Assembly (NCBI RefSeq): GCF_030123405.1
Contig: NZ_CP126110.1
Location: forward strand, 1,116,001-1,180,000
Source: Neobacillus sp. WH10
Lineage (GTDB): Bacteria; Bacillota; Bacilli; Bacillales; Cytobacillaceae
Length of the DNA stretch: 64,000 nt
Direction of reading: 5' to 3'
Position numbers and translations under genes: made by a program. The notes under the pieces are model-generated. The model was not told the origin of the DNA, made no database searches, and worked only from the letters and a program-made list of their open reading frames with translations. Shown here piece by piece: positions 16,750 to 26,400 of the stretch. How positions within the stretch are numbered: the first letter of the stretch is position 1; every line of letters begins with the position of its first letter.

Positions 16750-17208
16750 ATGAGGAACAAACTTTTTGTAGACAAAACGATTGAAATCGATGCACCGGCT
16801 TCGAAGGTATGGGACGTTATTACAATTAGTGAGTATAATAAACAATGGGCGCTGGAGTTTTCAAGCGGCGGTCCGCAGTTTCACCTCGAATCGACTTGGG
16901 AACTTGGAAGTCCCGTATTTTGGAAGGGGCAGGACGATACAGTGATCGTTGAAGGGAATGTAACTGCTGTCCAGCAATATAAACTACTTCGCTTTACCGT
17001 ATTTGATGTTCGAAGCCCGGAAAGGCCGCCGGTTACGGAAGAGGACGGCATCACCTTTAAATTGTCTGAGGAAAATGGAAAGATGAAACTTCATATTTTA
17101 CAGGGAGATTTCTCTGCAATGACGGATGGAGAAAAATACAGAGATGCGAGTGCCGACATTTGGGATAAAGTGCTGCCGAAGGTAAAAGAAATGGCAGAAC
17201 AACTTTAA
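16750..17208 (+). CDS. SRPBCC / AHSA1-type START-like domain protein
   Basis: Cytoplasmic protein of 152 residues with the START/Bet v1 (SRPBCC) fold: the N-terminal TIEIDAPASKVWDVIT strand-helix is diagnostic, and the protein ends in a long amphipathic helix. These proteins bind hydrophobic ligands in a central cavity; the ligand here is unknown. GGGAGGT at 16739-16745 selects ATG 16750 over an upstream ATG at 16705 that overlaps the -10 box. Single gene with its own promoter. Confidence 0.88.
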   Translation: MRNKLFVDKTIEIDAPASKVWDVITISEYNKQWALEFSSGGPQFHLESTWELGSPVFWKGQDDTVIVEGNVTAVQQYKLLRFTVFDVRSPERPPVTEEDGITFKLSEENGKMKLHILQGDFSAMTDGEKYRDASADIWDKVLPKVKEMAEQL

Positions 17209-17291
17209 TTAGTAACTATCATGGGGCTAGGTAATTTTTTCACCAAGTCCCTTTATTATGGTAAAATTTAATAAAAAGGGGTTTTTTAAAT

Positions 17292-18227
17292 ATGAATATC
17301 ATCGACCTTCATTGTGACGCCTTGCTGAAGCTCCAAGAAGCGAACGGGGCATTACGATTTTCGGATTCACCCGAATTACATACAAATAAAAAACGGTTAC
17401 AACAAGGTAAAATCAAGGTACAATGCTTTGCGATTTTTATAGAACCATATATTAAGGGCGATCAAAAATTTCAAGTTGCTCTCGAGCAAATCGATTATTT
17501 TTATAAGGAAGTGCTTGGGAAAAATCCGGACATAGTTCATATTAAGGAATGGTCTGATTTTGATCGGCTTAAAATTGGTCAGATTGGTGCAATGTTAACG
17601 CTGGAAGGTGTTGACGCCATCGGCAATGATTTAGCGAAGCTCCATATTCTCTATCAGCTGGGGGTTCGCTCCGTTGGTCTGACCTGGAACCAAGCGAATC
17701 TTGCAGCAGACGGTGCCGGCGAGCCTCGTGGGGGGGGATTGACGCTGTTTGGAAAAGAGATTGTTGAGTTTAATAACGAGCATCAAATCCTAACAGATGT
17801 GTCCCATTTAAGTGATAAAGGGATTTGGGAAGTCATTGAATTAGCCAAGTATCCGATTGCAAGTCACTCCAATGCGCGGGCATTATGCAATCATCCGCGA
17901 AACCTAACGGATGAACAGGCAAAAGCGATGTTTGCCAAAGGCGGTCAGATTCATGTTGTTTACTATCCTCCGTTTGTAAAAGAATCTGGCGAGGCTGCCA
18001 TTTCCAATCTTGTGAACCATATTGATCATTTTTGTTCATTAGGAGGGGTGAAACAAATTGGCTTTGGTTCTGATTTCGACGGAATCTCTACCTTTGTTAC
18101 GAATTTAGAAGATGCCTCTATGAGTCAAAATCTCATTAATGAACTGTTAAAGCATTTTAAGGAGGAAGAAGTGAGGGGGTTTGCATTCGAAAACTTCCTT
18201 AACTATCGGCCAGGAATTGGGCTATAA
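17292..18227 (+). CDS. Membrane dipeptidase family (M19) zinc hydrolase
   Basis: Peptidase M19 (renal dipeptidase-like), 311 residues, hydrolysing dipeptides, possibly including D-configured or beta-lactam-like ones. Metal-ligand motifs are visible: HxD as LHCDA (His7, Asp9), the glutamate in LTLEGVDAIG, the VSHLSD and ASHSNARALCNHPRNLTDEQ histidines, and GFGSDFDGI near the C-terminus. It has no signal peptide, so it is probably cytoplasmic, as in most Firmicutes. AAAGGGG just upstream marks the start. Single gene. Confidence 0.92.
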   Translation: MNIIDLHCDALLKLQEANGALRFSDSPELHTNKKRLQQGKIKVQCFAIFIEPYIKGDQKFQVALEQIDYFYKEVLGKNPDIVHIKEWSDFDRLKIGQIGAMLTLEGVDAIGNDLAKLHILYQLGVRSVGLTWNQANLAADGAGEPRGGGLTLFGKEIVEFNNEHQILTDVSHLSDKGIWEVIELAKYPIASHSNARALCNHPRNLTDEQAKAMFAKGGQIHVVYYPPFVKESGEAAISNLVNHIDHFCSLGGVKQIGFGSDFDGISTFVTNLEDASMSQNLINELLKHFKEEEVRGFAFENFLNYRPGIGL

Positions 18228-18277
18228 ATACTGTGGAAACACTTAATGGTGATAATAGATTCTTTGTAAAATTAGAA

Positions 18278-18317
18278 GGTTCTTAGTTCGTTTGAAAATT
18301 TCGGAACATAAGAACCC
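18278..18317. terminator. Hairpin between convergent genes
   Basis: AGGTTCTTA and TAAGAACCCT arms plus an inner GTTCG/CGGAAC pairing form a long imperfect stem, but neither strand has a good T-run. It probably ends the dipeptidase and DinB transcripts. Confidence 0.45.
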
Positions 18318-18349
18318 TCCCTATAATTCTATGGAAAATAAAAAGTAAC

Positions 18350-18919
18350 TTAAATTTTCATACTAGATTCAAACACCATTCTATAGTTATTTTCAATAAT
18401 TATAAAATGGTGTTTTTCATGTATAGCCAGTAGTTGAATAGCCTGAATTAGGTTAGGATACTTAGCTAATGGATCTAAAAACACAATGTGTCCGGCAATA
18501 TCTTCATCAATTTTTTTAACTAATGCTTTCATATCATTTGTTTCGTTTAACAGGAGCTGCTCTAATTCTATCCCATCCATAGAGAAGCGTATTTTTTTGG
18601 GGGGGACTAAAATCCAAGGAGCTTTCATCCCTCTTCCTTTTTTCTCTTTAAATTCAGCATAAATATCATGTATTTCAGTTGCATATGGTGTGTTTCTTTT
18701 TATTTTGGCATATGGAATAAGTATTAAGGAAAATTTGGTAGCAACTTTAAGCATTCTTATAATTAAATATAAGTGATATATATGCTCTCCTATAGACCAT
18801 TTTCCCTCTTCTTTTCGATACCATAGTTTTTCTTGTGGCAGTGATTGTATTTTGAGCATGATTGGATCTCTTTGCCGAGTTAATGTTTGGAAATGTTTTG
18901 ATATACTTTCAGATTTCAT
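18350..18919 (-). CDS. DinB superfamily protein
   Basis: Four-helix-bundle metalloprotein of 189 residues in the DinB/YfiT superfamily. The metal-binding pattern is seen: a first His in WSIGEHIYHLYL and a C-terminal HxxxH as IHEKHHF. Family members include thiol-dependent transferases that use bacillithiol or mycothiol. A GGAGG site lies just upstream of the start. No neighbour suggests a substrate. A second, different DinB protein occurs in the gentisate cluster at 49809. Confidence 0.85.
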   Translation of the reverse strand: MKSESISKHFQTLTRQRDPIMLKIQSLPQEKLWYRKEEGKWSIGEHIYHLYLIIRMLKVATKFSLILIPYAKIKRNTPYATEIHDIYAEFKEKKGRGMKAPWILVPPKKIRFSMDGIELEQLLLNETNDMKALVKKIDEDIAGHIVFLDPLAKYPNLIQAIQLLAIHEKHHFIIIENNYRMVFESSMKI

Positions 18920-19170
18920 CTAGTAGAATCCTCCAATTATCAAGTTGCTTAGAAACGAATCTATAGGTTTCGTGAGTCAAAAACTAAAATAATAAGCAGT
19001 CTCCAGCATTCTTAAAGAACCCCTTAGCTTAATGGGATTCTGTCTATATCTTTTGTACTATACATCTAAAGCAAAAGGTACTTACAAATTATAACATTTG
19101 ATGAGCAGGCAAATAAAGAAATAGGCATTATACTATAATAGTAGCTTTCCATTTTTGGATGAGCATGCAG

Positions 19171-19220
19171 CCGGTGATTGGCTAGTGGATATTTTTCCAT
19201 TTTGCCAGTGCCGGTTTTTT
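19171..19220 (+). terminator. Terminator-like leader hairpin before sensor kinase gene
   Basis: Two-part stem (CCGG/CCGG outside, ATTGGC/GCCAGT inside) followed by six T at 19215-19220. No plus-strand gene precedes it; a TATAAT is at 19134-19139 and the kinase starts at 19271, so it may be an attenuator in the kinase mRNA leader. The remainder of the 351-bp interval 18920-19270 shows nothing else clear. Confidence 0.55.
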
Positions 19221-19270
19221 ATTAGATAATAATGGATAATAGATTCTTTGAAATAAAGGGAGGTGCAGTT

Positions 19271-21130
19271 TTGAAAAGGGTAGACTCTATTACTAGGAGG
19301 GAACGAATAGCGAGTTTTTATATTTATTCTATTTCCTTTCTTGGTGTAATTGCTATTATCTTTTCCATATTTAAAAGTGAGATGCCTTCTGAACCGATAA
19401 TCCTTTTGCTGTTAGCTGTGTTTATGGGGATTACTGAGTATTTTCCGATCCGAATTGGAAGAGGAGGGATTACACTCAGCCTTACGCTTATTTATCCAAT
19501 GAATTGGGAGTTTGGTATACATGTAACAGTTGTTGCTTGTGTATGTGCAATGGTATTTACTCATACCCTTCGCCGCTTGCCAATGCAAAGGACACTATTT
19601 AATTGCACCCAATTTGCTTTTAGCATCATTTTGGCAGAATGGTTTTCCAATGAATGTATTTCTTTTTTTATTAACGAGTTGAACCCTCCAGTTTTATATG
19701 AAGAATTAATAAGCTTGCTTTTATTTACTGTATTTTTTTGCCTGATCAACACCCTTTTATATGATTTTTTAATGGTGCTTCTTCCTCAGCCATATTCACT
19801 AGGACAGTGGTACAAGAAAAATATATTACTATTATTGAGTGCAAGTTTTTGTTTATGTTACGCATCCCTTATATATATTTTAGAACACCGATATCGCGGA
19901 GAATTGGGTGGAGTTACCGTTCTGTTCTTCTTTTTCCCGCTTGTAGCAATCTGCATCCTCAGCTCCTTCATTCGGCAAATACGGATTGAAAAAGAACGAT
20001 TATATAACCTTTTTACCATTACGACGGAGTTAAGTCACGGGCTGTCGGCCGGAAACTTACATCAGATGAAACAATCACTTAAAGGATTCTTGGGAATACA
20101 GGCGTATGCTTTATGGACAAAAGATGAAGGAAACTGGATGATTCTGCTAAAAGATGGAAAAGTTCATTCCAATCGTTCAAGCCCCTCTGATCTCCATCCG
20201 AATTTTGAAGAGCTATCCGAAACCTTTGTTGTTTCTGATTGGAAAACAGGTATGGCTCCGGGAGATGAAGTATTTGAAGATGCCATCCGTTCCCTTGTCT
20301 ATCTGCCCCTTAAGGTAAATCATGAATTGGTAGGGATATTTGTTGCAGGCAAAAGCAGGGGAGCGAGTTTTATTACCGAAGATATACAGTCCTTATCTAC
20401 TTTTGCCAATCAATTGGGCAGTTTGCTTAAAACACGTTCGCTCGTCGCCGAACAGGAAAAACGGATGATTCTGGAAGAAAGAAATCGACTTGCCAGGGAA
20501 ATTCACGATGGAATCGCACAAGTATTAGCCGGGGTCATATTTCAACTTGAATCTGCTTTGAGGCAGTCTGCAGATCAATCAGGAAACATGCAAGAAGTGG
20601 TAGACAAAAGCATAAAAAAATTACGGAAGGGTTTAGGGGAAGTTCGCTATTCTATCTATGCTTTAAAGCCATATCCTACTCAAAGGCTAGGGCTAAAACA
20701 AGCAATAGCAAATAAAATTCAATCGATAAAACAAGAATATGATCTAGAGATTAAATATCATGAAAGGGGCCGTTCACGAACACTCAGTTTTACAAAAGAA
20801 CGAGTCATCTTCGATACTTTACAGGAAAGCTTGCAGAATATTGTAAAGCATGCGAAAGCGGACGAAGTTGACATTCTCCTAAGTTATCAACGTGAACATG
20901 TGCTTTTAAAAGTGAAAGACAACGGGGTTGGCTTTTCCCTTTTTGAATCCATGATTAAAACAAAGCATGAGCCTCATTATGGTATATTGCAGATGAATGA
21001 ACAAGCTGAACAGCTGGGTGCTACCCTTCAGATTGATAGTTCACCAGGAAAAGGTACAGAAATTATATTGTTAATTCCAAACTCAGAAACAAGGGAGGAT
21101 TATCATGATTCGCATATTACTAGTGGATGA
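19271..21130 (+). CDS. NarL-type sensor histidine kinase with polytopic membrane domain
   Basis: Membrane sensor kinase of about 619 residues: six or seven hydrophobic segments in the first 230 residues, a GAF-like region, then HisKA_3 dimerisation with phospho-accepting His near 412 (LAREIHDGIAQVLAG) and an HATPase_c domain with the N-box ESLQNIVKHA and G-box DNGVGF. The ORF is open from ATG 19232, but that codon has no ribosome site; AAAGGGAGGTG at 19255-19265 selects TTG 19271. The 3' end overlaps the response regulator by 26 bp, so they form a coupled two-component pair. The kinase class matches DegS, LiaS and NarX. The signal is unknown. Confidence 0.92.
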   Translation: MKRVDSITRRERIASFYIYSISFLGVIAIIFSIFKSEMPSEPIILLLLAVFMGITEYFPIRIGRGGITLSLTLIYPMNWEFGIHVTVVACVCAMVFTHTLRRLPMQRTLFNCTQFAFSIILAEWFSNECISFFINELNPPVLYEELISLLLFTVFFCLINTLLYDFLMVLLPQPYSLGQWYKKNILLLLSASFCLCYASLIYILEHRYRGELGGVTVLFFFFPLVAICILSSFIRQIRIEKERLYNLFTITTELSHGLSAGNLHQMKQSLKGFLGIQAYALWTKDEGNWMILLKDGKVHSNRSSPSDLHPNFEELSETFVVSDWKTGMAPGDEVFEDAIRSLVYLPLKVNHELVGIFVAGKSRGASFITEDIQSLSTFANQLGSLLKTRSLVAEQEKRMILEERNRLAREIHDGIAQVLAGVIFQLESALRQSADQSGNMQEVVDKSIKKLRKGLGEVRYSIYALKPYPTQRLGLKQAIANKIQSIKQEYDLEIKYHERGRSRTLSFTKERVIFDTLQESLQNIVKHAKADEVDILLSYQREHVLLKVKDNGVGFSLFESMIKTKHEPHYGILQMNEQAEQLGATLQIDSSPGKGTEIILLIPNSETREDYHDSHITSG

Positions 21131-21746
21131 TCATACGGTTTTGCGTGATGGAATTCGGAGTATACTGGATCTCGAAACTGACATCCAAGTTGCAGGAGAA
21201 GCCGTTTCCGGGGATGAGGTATTGGAGAAAGTAGAGGAGTGTAAACCTGATTGTATTTTGATGGACATCAATCTCCCTGGGAAAAATGGAATTGAGGTTA
21301 CGTCACTCGTGAAAAGTCAGTATCCGGATTGCCGCGTTCTCGTTCTGACGATGTATGAACATGATGAATACTTGATGGAGGCGCTAAAGGCTGGTGCGGA
21401 TGGCTATTTATTGAAAGATTCATCATCTGAACAAGTAGTAGCAGCGATTCGAATGGTATCACAAGGAGATTCTGTGATTCATCCTCGCATGACCAAAAAG
21501 CTGATAACCTATCATCACCAACAAACGAAATCTGAATCAAATGAAAATATGCTAACTGAGCGTGAAAAAGAGATACTGTTTGAGTTGGTCAAAGGTCTTA
21601 GTAACAAAGAAATTGCTGAAGCCTTATTTATCAGTGATAAGACCGTTAAAATTCACATCAACAAGATTTTCAAAAAGCTGAATGTAAAAAGCCGTTCACA
21701 GGCAGTCATTTATGCCGTTCGAAATCAACTTGTACCGTTTTCTTAA
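21105..21746 (+). CDS. NarL/FixJ-family response regulator
   Basis: Transcription factor of 213 residues: receiver domain with acidic pair DD at 8-9, phospho-acceptor Asp54 in ILMDINLPGKNG, and Lys in YLLKD; then a LuxR-type helix-turn-helix (LTEREKEILFELVKGLSNKE, about 150-169, and SDKTVKIHINKIFKKL). It starts inside the kinase gene with AGGGAGG upstream. Its last 99 bp are duplicated at 27240-27338, beyond the first large protease gene, so the protease island begins directly after this gene. It may control neighbouring proteases in the manner of DegU, but no target is shown. Confidence 0.93.
   Translation: MIRILLVDDHTVLRDGIRSILDLETDIQVAGEAVSGDEVLEKVEECKPDCILMDINLPGKNGIEVTSLVKSQYPDCRVLVLTMYEHDEYLMEALKAGADGYLLKDSSSEQVVAAIRMVSQGDSVIHPRMTKKLITYHHQQTKSESNENMLTEREKEILFELVKGLSNKEIAEALFISDKTVKIHINKIFKKLNVKSRSQAVIYAVRNQLVPFS
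21648..21746 (+). repeat. Direct repeat, left copy (3' end of response regulator)
   Basis: The final 33 codons of the regulator match 27240-27338 with only three differences before the stop, all synonymous third-position changes. The right copy has TAT instead of the TAA stop. The pair flanks a 5.5-kb segment with the inhibitor gene, protease remnants and the first intact protease. Confidence 0.9.
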
Positions 21747-21750
21747 AGAA

Positions 21751-21777
21751 CAAACTCAATATGGAAAACCTAACTTT
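21751..21777 (+). pseudogene. 27-bp fragment matching interior of Vpr-like protease
   Basis: Matches 28820-28846, inside the Vpr-like protease gene, at 25 of 27 positions, immediately after the regulator stop. Short, but in keeping with other protease debris in the same segment. Confidence 0.45.
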
Positions 21778-21906
21778 CGTTTGGTATCAAACTTTTGTTC
21801 GTGACATTGGAGAAAAAAATGGGGGAATGGGTTAAAAACTTTGGATTTATAGCTTGGGGTGCAAATTTAAGTTTCATTATTTAAGACGAAAGAGGTGTCA
21901 GGAAAC

Positions 21907-22281
21907 TTGGAAATTAAAGAAGTTAAATTGTCTGTTCATGCTTGGGAAAATTCAGAAAGTGTAAAGTTTATCATTACGTTACTAAATAATACTGATTCTG
22001 AAAAGATTTTTATCTTTAGAACCGGTCAACAATACGATATTCACGTGCTTAATCCAGAGGGAAAAGAAGTGTATCGATACTCTAAAGACAGATTTTTTAC
22101 ACAAGCTATTGAATATGTGAATTTTGCTCCTGGTGAAGCCCGGAAATGGGAAGGAACTTGGGACTATAAATGTGATGGAAAACGTGTAGAACCTGGTGAG
22201 TATATCGTCTTGGTAAACTTAGTTGGTAAAGAGGAAGGTGTAAAAACACCTATAGCAAAGGATATGTTTACCGTCTCTTAA
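21907..22281 (+). CDS. BsuPI-type intracellular proteinase inhibitor
   Basis: Protein of 124 residues resembling Bacillus BsuPI, an inhibitor of intracellular subtilisin: an all-beta domain with TGQQYDIHVLN, YRYSKDRFFTQA and VEPGEYIVLVN, and no signal peptide. GAGG in AGAGGTG at 21891-21897 fits a TTG start at 21907; a GTG at 21895 would be only codons upstream but without its own ribosome site. It sits next to three secreted subtilases and remnants of others, so it may protect the cytoplasm from prematurely active protease. Family assignment is good; the target protease is inferred. Confidence 0.82.
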   Translation: MEIKEVKLSVHAWENSESVKFIITLLNNTDSEKIFIFRTGQQYDIHVLNPEGKEVYRYSKDRFFTQAIEYVNFAPGEARKWEGTWDYKCDGKRVEPGEYIVLVNLVGKEEGVKTPIAKDMFTVS

Positions 22282-22335
22282 AAAATTATATACAGCATTT
22301 AGAAATGTATAATCTATTTGGAATGGCTGCATAAG

Positions 22336-22370
22336 AACAGATTCTATTAGGAATCTGTTTACCTCTTTTT
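22336..22370 (+). terminator. Terminator after inhibitor gene
   Basis: AACAGATTC (22336-22344) pairs perfectly with GAATCTGTT (22351-22359), followed by a T-rich tail. Confidence 0.7.
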
Positions 22371-22373
22371 TTA

Positions 22374-22478
22374 ACGAAGGGGCCGGATGCGCCAGCAAAC
22401 AGGAAACCTAAAGAAACCATCGGCAATAAAGGATTGGAATACTTCCTGAGCCTGGTTGGTTTTGAGCCGAAACAATAG
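22374..22478 (+). pseudogene. C-terminal remnant of a dockerin-type subtilase
   Basis: The frame encodes TKGPDAPANRKPKE, a short linker, then YFLSLVGFEPKQ and stop, matching the extreme C-terminus of the protease ending at 35491 (TKGPDAPAKKQPKE ... YFLRLVGLEPKQ). Nothing of the rest of the gene remains upstream. It is the tail of a lost paralogue and keeps its own terminator. Confidence 0.88.
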
Positions 22479-22489
22479 AAGTAAAAAGG

Positions 22490-22517
22490 AGAGGAACGCA
22501 AGCGTTTCTCTCTTTTT
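22490..22517 (+). terminator. Terminator of the lost protease gene
   Basis: AGAGGAACGC pairs with GCGTTTCTCT (one G-U), then a T-run. Related in sequence and position to the terminator at 35511 behind the intact dockerin protease. Confidence 0.8.
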
Positions 22518-22544
22518 CATCGTTAGGAAATTATAGATTTTCGC

Positions 22545-22612
22545 ATTGTGGATAACTTTGAAGATTAGTTTCTCAACGTCTAGCCCCAGCGCCCAGCGAT
22601 TAATGGACTTCC
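22545..22612. repeat. Dispersed intergenic repeat, family 1, partial copy e
   Basis: GTCTAGCCCCAGCGCCCAGCG followed by ATTAATGGACTTCC resembles the CTAGCTCCA...GCGCCTAGCGGCTAGTGGGCTTC blocks of copy a at 1862-1985. Confidence 0.5.
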
Positions 22613-22809
22613 TTCACCTCGATTGAAGAGATGAAGAAAGAGAAAAAGCGGAGTTAGCATTTATTAAAGAATATGGCAAGTTTATAGATTTGCCAGCTTG
22701 ATTGTTTGTGAGGCTGATAGGAATATTCTTCTAAAACCTTAGCTGTATGTTTTTAATGAATTTAGCATTTGCTTTTCGAATTTGCTTGAGACGGCAAGGA
22801 ATAAACCTT

Positions 22810-22930
22810 TTGTATTATTGGTCTATAACCTTTAGCTCGAAAAATTACATCCTTTGTTTAATTTTCAGAAAAGTCGGAATAGAAGAAAATAAAATAGAAT
22901 TATAGCTTCATATTGTAAGAACAAATAAGG
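22810..22930 (+). repeat. Protease leader repeat, copy 1 (before remnant)
   Basis: Blocks GGTCTATAACC, TTTGTTTAATTTTCAGAAAAGT and ATAGAATTATAGCTT match the leaders of the intact proteases at 27390-27505 and 31190-31310. It precedes the N-terminal remnant at 23003, as expected if that gene was a paralogue. Confidence 0.6.
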
Positions 22931-23002
22931 GGGGATATATGTCTAACCGTACTAAATATTCGGTGCAAGGCGTTTATTAATATTTACTGTAGAAATAAGT
23001 TT

Positions 23003-23113
23003 ATGAAAAAAAGAAAAATGAAGGCTTTAAAAGTAGTGACCACAGCGGCTTATAACATGATTCATATTTACCTCACTCACCAAATGAAAAATGCGGTTGG
23101 ATTTTTGAAATGA
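23003..23113 (+). pseudogene. N-terminal (signal peptide) remnant of a Vpr-like protease
   Basis: The frame starts MKKRKMKALKVVTTAA, matching MKKRKMKAWKVMTTAA of the protease at 27518, then diverges and stops after 36 codons. A second open frame (23110-23259) follows with no recognisable homology. The 22518-23415 interval thus holds only a repeat, a leader, this remnant and unassigned AT-rich sequence. Confidence 0.82.
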
Positions 23114-23415
23114 TTGATGTTACGCCTTTCGTTCTAACTGTTTCAAAAAGACCGATCGTGGCGGTACTGAAACTAAATTATGAAGCTATGATCTACTCTC
23201 TTATTATTCGTGTATTGGAAAGGATGCCGGCCATATCGTATTCACAAACAGATGTATGAAATGAAAGAAGCAGCTTAATATCTTTTAAATTATTCATGAT
23301 GAAAAAGTTTTGAAAAGACCATTCAATTAATTATTTTGCAAGAAAGTCACCAGTACGAAATCTTCACATTTTTACAAATACATTAATTTACTAATTTAGT
23401 TGGGAGAGAGTTTTG

Positions 23416-26400
23416 ATGGGGAAAAGAAGGAAGAAAAAAATCATTAATGTAATGGCTGCATGCTTGACTACTGCAGTGCTTTTGGGAACAAGTACGGTGG
23501 ATTCATTTGCTGATGATACCAACGCCGAAACGCCTACTATTCAGGCGCCTCAGCCGAAGGAGAATTCCCGAGAAGTCGATATGCACAAGATTACCCTTGT
23601 CACCGGTGACGTTGTAACGGTAGAAAAATATAGTGACGGAAATCTAGTGAGCACACTTGTACCTAGTGAGGACGGCACTTCAGTCTCATTTACTCAAAAA
23701 ACTATTGATGGTGACACTTATTTGATTCCCGATGAAGCGACACCATTTCTGGCAGCTGGCCAAATGGATGAGGAATTGTTTAACATAACGAAATTGATTG
23801 AGTATGGCTACGATGACTCTCATCAGTCAAGTATTCCTTTGATTGTCACAGAGGAATCTGGAAATGATGCAGCTGTAAGCGAATCCGTCGATGAAACTGT
23901 GACTACAGGAGCAATGAAAACAGTAGATCTTCCTAGTGTAAATGCCGTCGCAGTAAAAACGAATAAAAAACACGCCAAGAAATTCTGGGATGCTGTTGAT
24001 GGACAGGCAAATACAAAGCAAGCTCAGCCTGAGCCTGAGCCTGAGCTAACGGAAGGTATTAAAAAGATTTGGTTGGACAAACCGGTACATGCTTTACTTG
24101 ACAAGAGTGTTCCACAAATTGGGGCGCCTACAGCATGGGGTGCCGGATATGATGGTAAAGGTGTGAAAGTGGCTGTCCTGGACACTGGAATCGATCCGAA
24201 TCATCCTGATTTTAAAAATTCTAATAATGAATATATTGTCAAAGAAGCAAAGAGCTTCATAGAGGGTCAAGATTTTGTCGATCACCACGGGCATGGTACG
24301 CATGTTGCTTCGACGATCGCGGGATCTGGCGCCGCTTCCGGCGGGAAAAATAAGGGGGTAGCTCCAGCTGCAGAGCTTCTAGTGGGGAAAGTGCTTAGTA
24401 ATGAAGGTGATGGTACTGAATCGGGAATCATCGCTGGTATGCAATGGGCTGTTCAGGAAAAGGCTGATATCGTCAGTATGAGCATTGGTACGAATACTCC
24501 GAGCGATGGCACGGATCCAATGAGTCAAGCTGTCAACAATTTGAGCGAAACTAGTGACACATTGTTTGTCATTGCTGCAGGAAATGCAGGATCAAGGAAG
24601 AGTACTTTAGGATCGCCAGGGGCGGCAGAAAAAGCATTGACGGTTGGGGCAGTTGATAAATCCCAAACTGAATTTTTAGCTGCCTTCTCAAGCCGCGGTC
24701 CGGTTATCAATAATTATAGAGTGAAACCGGAGATTACGGCACCAGGAGTAGGAATCATAGCGGCTCGTACTGCTGGCACTAACATGGGTACCCCAATCGA
24801 TGATAACTACACTTCGGCCAACGGTACATCAATGGCTACACCACATGTTGCCGGTGCTGCAGCCATTCTAAAACAAAGACACCCGGAATGGACGGGAGAT
24901 CAGATCAAACAGGTTTTAGCTGGCACAGGTGTAATGAATGCTCGCTATACACCCTATCAGCAGGGGGGCGGACGTGTAGATGTTGTGAAAGCCTTAGATG
25001 CTAACGTCTTTAGCAGTCCTGCAGTCGTCAGTATGGGACCTGCTATGGTAGATGATAAGCCGGTCGAAAAATCCTATAAATATGTTAACCCATCTGATCA
25101 GGATGTGACATTGAATCTTGCTTTGACAGCAACGGGTGAAAATTTAGTAGCAGCGCCTGCTGAAATGTTCACACTGAATCAGTCAACGGTCACGGTGCCA
25201 GCACATGGTAGCAGTGAGGTAAAAGTGACATTTAATCCAGCACTTGGCAATGTTCAGGATTATAAAGTTGTGGTTAATGCTATTTCAAGTGACAACCAAA
25301 CAATCAACACAACTATTGGTGCAACTAAGACTGAACCAGTAGTTAGAGTAAATCTTCAAACGATTGACCGAAACGGAAAAAAGGGCATAGGTGAAATCAT
25401 TGCTGCCAACCTCGATACGGGGAAAATTACGCAAATTTACCCTACAAGTGGTTCAGACACCACCCTCCTTTTGCAACCAGGGCGTTATTCGGTGATGGGT
25501 GTCATAAAAACGTTTGACGAGACCGGAATAAGAACCCAGGACTATACCCTTGCTGGTGAGCCTCTGTTGGAGCTGAAGTATAAGGAGGATAAGACAATTA
25601 CTCTAGATGCCAGATTGGGTAAGGAGGTCAAGATCTCGACGCCTAAGGAGTCTGAGCAGGGTGGATGGCATATCGGCTACCGCAGAGCTATGGACAAAGG
25701 CACAGTTGACTACATGTTGGGAGCGAGTAGCGCTATTTGGGATCACGTTTATGCAGTGCCGACAGAGCCATTGAAGGCTGATGAAGGAACATTTTCGTTT
25801 GAATTCGACCAGCGCAGGTATGCCCCTGTCATCAAGGCATCATATGACGGGTTAGGCGGATCCATCCCACTAGAACCAGTAGGCTTTGTACCTAGATTAG
25901 ACGGCACTAGGAACCTAAAAGCAGTAAACGTAGGTAAGGCATTACCGGAGGACATAAGCGGCAAGGACATCAGTGGTAAGCTTGCGGTTGTCACCCGTGA
26001 TGCAAATCAGACTACTGCCCAACAGATTAAGGCTTTGCAAGCTGCAGGTGCAGAAGCGGTAGTCCTCGTTAACGACAGAACAGGAATATACGCTGCTAGC
26101 GTACTTATAGCTGATAACATCGCCATCCCTGCCTATACACTTGGACAGGAAGATGGAACGGCATTTCTTAACCGAATCGCGAACGGCCCAACCTTAATCA
26201 AACTGAAGGGAATCGCCAACAGCCCGTACGTATACAACATCCAGTTGAGTTGGCCAGGTGTAATCCCTGCAGAACCTGTTGAAGAAGTGACGGCAGAAAA
26301 CTCTGCCGTGGTAATGAACCATTACCGTGGCACCAAAGGTAAATACGTTGGCGAGACGACATCGCCTATTCGCCCGAACGAGGTTATGGTCACTAATGTA

